From Oscillospiraceae bacterium (GTDB lineage: Bacteria; Bacillota; Clostridia; Oscillospirales; Acutalibacteraceae): 7,554 bases of DNA. The translations under genes and the position numbers were made by a program. This document shows, one piece after another, positions 5,116-7,554 of this stretch. The stretch's first letter is position 1. Every line of letters starts with the position of its first letter. The notes below the pieces were generated by a model. The model saw only the letters and a list, made by a program, of their open reading frames with translations, did no database searches and was not told the origin of the DNA. The stretch lies in NCBI GenBank assembly GCA_902795765.1, contig CADBMQ010000040.1, positions 1-7,554 on the forward strand. The letters are read 5' to 3'.

Positions 5116-7020
5116 TTGGTTAATTTGAAAAGAATTATTGCTATCATCGGACTTGTTTTTCTCGACATTTCTTCGGTTGTATTGTCGCTTTTGTTTGCGT
5201 TCAAGACGTTTGCTCGTTCAAGTCCAACGCTCATACCGCAACAGTATTTGAACGATAATTATTATCTCTATCTCATCTTAATTTTCTCGGTTGCTCTTAT
5301 AGTTATAAACATTATCTGCGGAAACTACTCGACTTCCTTGAAGCACTATGGATTTGGAGAGATAATCAGAACAATTGTCGCAATCGCAATTTTATTTGGT
5401 ATAACAACAATCGTAATTTACGCATTCCAGACCGACCGTCTTTCACTCGGTCTTATCGTTCCGATGAACCTTGTTATGCTCGTGGTTCAGGTGTTCGGCC
5501 GTTCACTCGTGCGTTTCGGCAACGAAGTTAACGCGCTTGTTTCAACTTCCGCAAAAGCAAAAAGCGGTAAGAGCCACAACACAATTATCTTCGGTGCAGG
5601 CGAAGCAGGTGTTTCGCTCTACAACAGAATTTACCAGAATAAAGAGTCAAATCTTTACCCCGTAGCATTTATGGACGACGATCCTTCGCTCGTTGGCAGA
5701 AAAATTCACGGCTTGCCCGTACTCGGCGGTCTTGAAAATCTCGCAAAATCTATTGATAAATACGAAGCAAAAGAAGTTATCGTTGCAATTCCGTCTGCAT
5801 CAAAGCAACTTTTGAAGCAGATTATGGAAGTTTGCCGTGAGAAACGTTGTATGATTCGTCGTTTCGGTACTATCGACGACGTTGAAATCAACAAGGCAAA
5901 AGTTACCGACATCAACATCGAAGACCTTCTCCGTCGTGACAGTATTTCGCTTAATATGAATGTTGTTCGTGAGTTTGTCGAAAACAAAACTGTTATTGTA
6001 ACAGGTGGTGCAGGTTCAATCGGTTCGGAAATTTGCCGTCAGGTATTGCGTTTCGGTTGTAAGCACTTGGTTATCTTCGATATCCACGAAAACGGTCTTT
6101 TCTTCATCGAAAACGAACTCAAAGCAGAGTATGCAGGTAAATTTAGTATGCGTCTTGGCTCAATTCGTGACATCAAGCGTTTGAACGAAGTGTTTGACGA
6201 ATTCCAACCGCAACTCGTGTTCCACGCAGCCGCTCATAAGCACGTTCCGATGATGGAATACAGCCCTCGTGAGGCTATAAAAAACAACGTAAAAGGTACA
6301 ATAAATACGGCTCAGGCTGCTATTATGCACAAGGTTGAGAAGTTCATTCTCATCTCGACTGATAAGGCAGTTAACCCGACCAATATTATGGGTGCGTCAA
6401 AACGTATCGCAGAAGAGTCAATTCAGTTGCTCGATAAAGTCGGCGACACCGATTTTGCGGCAGTTCGTTTTGGTAATGTACTCGGCTCAAACGGTTCGGT
6501 TGTTCCGTTCTTCCGTAAACAGATTGCGGCAGGTGGCCCTGTAACTGTTACCCACCCCGATATGCGCAGATACTTTATGACAATCCCCGAAGCAGTTCAG
6601 CTCGTGCTTGAAGCAGGTGCTATGGCTCACGGTGGCGAAATCTTCGTACTTGATATGGGCGAACCTGTTAAAATTTACGACCTTGCTCGTGACCTTATCA
6701 AGTTGTCGGGCTTGGAACCTGACGAAGACATCGAAATCGTGTTCACAGGCTTGCGTCCTGGTGAAAAACTGTTCGAGGAGCTTTCAATCAGAGGCGAAAA
6801 TATGCAGAAAACTCCAAACGGCAAAATCTTCATTATGGCGCCGATGGAATTTGACGAAGTTCAACGTGCAACTCAAATTAAAGAGCTTGAATCGTCGGCA
6901 TTGTTCAGTCCCGACATCAACGATATGTTCGCAAAGGTTAAGGTGCTTGTTCCTACGTTCCACCACAACCCCGAAGGCAAAACATCTATTGCCGACAAGA
7001 AAGAGAGCGAGGTCAACTAA
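5116..7020 (+). CDS. Membrane-anchored UDP-sugar 4,6-dehydratase (CapD/FlaA1/PglF type)
   Basis: The 634-residue protein has the full long form of this family. Four hydrophobic segments (about 6-29, 50-69, 84-104, 110-128) anchor it in the membrane. A CoA-binding-like Rossmann domain follows (154-275, GAGEAG at 160-165), then the catalytic short-chain dehydrogenase domain, with the NAD(P) motif TGGAGSIG (296-303), AAAHKHVPMME (371-381), STDKAVNPTN (414-423), and MGASK, in which Met425 replaces the usual catalytic Tyr and Lys429 is kept, as in WbpM and PglF. RFGNVLGS, RRYFMT and GLRPGEKLFEEL complete the signature. It should convert UDP-GlcNAc to the 4-keto-6-deoxy sugar, the first step to bacillosamine, QuiNAc or FucNAc residues of capsules and glycoproteins. 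The start is TTG with a strong ribosome site. The next gene begins directly after the stop, implying an operon. The exact sugar product cannot be told from this gene alone. Confidence 0.92.
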   Translation: MVNLKRIIAIIGLVFLDISSVVLSLLFAFKTFARSSPTLIPQQYLNDNYYLYLILIFSVALIVINIICGNYSTSLKHYGFGEIIRTIVAIAILFGITTIVIYAFQTDRLSLGLIVPMNLVMLVVQVFGRSLVRFGNEVNALVSTSAKAKSGKSHNTIIFGAGEAGVSLYNRIYQNKESNLYPVAFMDDDPSLVGRKIHGLPVLGGLENLAKSIDKYEAKEVIVAIPSASKQLLKQIMEVCREKRCMIRRFGTIDDVEINKAKVTDINIEDLLRRDSISLNMNVVREFVENKTVIVTGGAGSIGSEICRQVLRFGCKHLVIFDIHENGLFFIENELKAEYAGKFSMRLGSIRDIKRLNEVFDEFQPQLVFHAAAHKHVPMMEYSPREAIKNNVKGTINTAQAAIMHKVEKFILISTDKAVNPTNIMGASKRIAEESIQLLDKVGDTDFAAVRFGNVLGSNGSVVPFFRKQIAAGGPVTVTHPDMRRYFMTIPEAVQLVLEAGAMAHGGEIFVLDMGEPVKIYDLARDLIKLSGLEPDEDIEIVFTGLRPGEKLFEELSIRGENMQKTPNGKIFIMAPMEFDEVQRATQIKELESSALFSPDINDMFAKVKVLVPTFHHNPEGKTSIADKKESEVN

Positions 7021-7554
7021 TTGAAGCGATTTGAAGAACTCCCCGAGAGATTTCAAAACGACGAATGTAAAAAATACTATAACTTGCTTAAAAAGAAGAG
7101 GGTTTCCCTCTTCTTTAAGCGTTTTTTTGATATTGTTGTAGCGTTTTTTGTGTTGCTTGTGTTTTTAATTCCGTTTTTGATAATCGCACTCATCATAAAG
7201 TGCAGTTCGCAAGGTCCTGTTTTCTACCGTCAGGTGCGTGTCGGTCGCTACGGCAAGGATTTTCGCATTTTCAAATTCCGCACAATGGTGCAGAATGCCG
7301 ATAAAATGGGCGCTCAACTCACAGTTGGCGAACGTGACCCGAGAATTACAAGTGTTGGTCACTTTTTGCGTAAAACCCGTCTTGACGAGTTCCCGCAGGT
7401 GCTGAATATCTTGCTCTGTCAGATGTGCCTTATCGGTGCAAGACCTGAGGTGCCAGAGTATGTCGCTGTTTATGACAACGCTATGATGGCAACTCTTTTG
7501 CTCACACCCGGAATTTCGGGAGAGGCAAGTTTGCGATTTAAAAACGAGAACGAG
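7021..7554 (+). CDS. Phosphoglycosyl transferase (bacterial sugar transferase), N-terminal 178 residues, runs off right edge
   Basis: The frame is open from TTG 7021-7023, immediately after the dehydratase TAA, to the window end. GCGAGG (7007-7012) lies 8 nt upstream and supports this start, so the two genes are translationally coupled. The family transfers a sugar-1-phosphate from a UDP-sugar to undecaprenyl phosphate at the inner membrane face, the first committed step of capsule, exopolysaccharide or glycoprotein glycan assembly. Visible marks are KRFFDIVVA then a hydrophobic re-entrant helix (about 37-60), GPVFYRQVRVGRYGK (65-79), KFRTM (85-89), DPRIT (106-110), the catalytic Asp-Glu dyad in LDEFPQ (Asp122, Glu123), and RPEVPEY (141-147). 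The segment NILLCQMCLIGARPE departs from the common N-V-L-x-G-D-M-S-L-V-G-P-R-P pattern. With no large N-terminal membrane domain it is the short, PglC-like form. Pairing with the dehydratase suggests the carried sugar is a UDP-HexNAc derivative. Confidence 0.9.
   Translation, partial: MKRFEELPERFQNDECKKYYNLLKKKRVSLFFKRFFDIVVAFFVLLVFLIPFLIIALIIKCSSQGPVFYRQVRVGRYGKDFRIFKFRTMVQNADKMGAQLTVGERDPRITSVGHFLRKTRLDEFPQVLNILLCQMCLIGARPEVPEYVAVYDNAMMATLLLTPGISGEASLRFKNENE
7086..7128 (+). terminator. Terminator-like hairpin inside the transferase gene (possible attenuator)
   Basis: GAAGAGGG (7095-7102), loop TTT, CCCTCTTC (7106-7113) is a perfect 8-bp stem. It extends through GCTTAAA (7086-7092) with TTTAAGC (7114-7120) around a two-A bulge, and is followed after one G by seven Ts (7122-7128). 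It lies 65 nt into the coding region (LKKKRVSLFFKRFFD), so it would act only when ribosomes are absent. It may be a coding coincidence of Lys-rich then Phe-rich codons. Confidence 0.45.

Noticed and set aside
5706..5987. Minus-strand frame within the dehydratase, and plus-strand frames at 5471-5665, 6335-6544 and 6608-7024
   Set aside because: These are shadows of the dehydratase reading frame, without motifs or start signals of their own.
1..7554. Insertion sequence, prophage or tRNA gene
   Set aside because: No transposase, integrase, terminal inverted repeats with target duplication, or cloverleaf with a CCA-type acceptor was seen.

Overview
The window looks like a chromosomal segment of an anaerobic, fibre-degrading gut or rumen Firmicute, most like Ruminococcus or a related Oscillospiraceae. 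This is inferred from type I dockerins on secreted proteins, a GH5 cellulase with Thr/Pro linkers, AT-rich spacers with sigma-A type promoters, strong purine-rich ribosome sites, and the style of the shikimate kinase tail. No species can be assigned from sequence reading alone.

Layout: (1) 1-216, plus strand, the C-terminal 71 residues of a shikimate kinase, followed by a symmetric terminator (221-245) that can also serve the convergent operon. (2) 267-2609, minus strand, a two-gene unit: a secreted VanY-type M15 D,D-carboxypeptidase carrying six 58-residue FG-GAP/VCBS-like repeats, then 11 nt later a small free-standing dockerin. The well-placed ATG of the dockerin is out of frame by one base in an A6 tract. 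A consensus promoter with an extended -10 lies at 2643-2672. (3) 2681-4629, minus strand, a GH5 endoglucanase with an unassigned middle module and a C-terminal dockerin, with its own promoter (4668-4696) and terminator (2681-2708). (4) 4697-5115, a gene-free AT-rich divergent spacer with an unusual cluster of inverted repeats (4858-4951). (5) 5116-7554, plus strand, the start of a surface-glycan cluster: a membrane-anchored CapD/FlaA1-type UDP-sugar 4,6-dehydratase and, directly abutting it, a phosphoglycosyl transferase that runs off the right edge. Both appear to start at TTG.

How the genes fit together: the GH5 enzyme and the small dockerin are predicted to be secreted and to dock on cohesins encoded elsewhere, as no scaffoldin or cohesin is present here. 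The M15 protein combines a wall-peptide-cutting domain with a propeller-like, possibly glycan-binding repeat region, and is coupled to the small dockerin, which is an unusual pairing. The rightward cluster should make a modified UDP-HexNAc and load it onto a polyprenyl phosphate carrier to begin a capsule or protein glycan. The points most worth checking are the broken dockerin start, the M15-repeat/dockerin operon, the nested inverted repeats at 4858-4951, and a terminator-like hairpin inside the start of the transferase gene (7086-7128).
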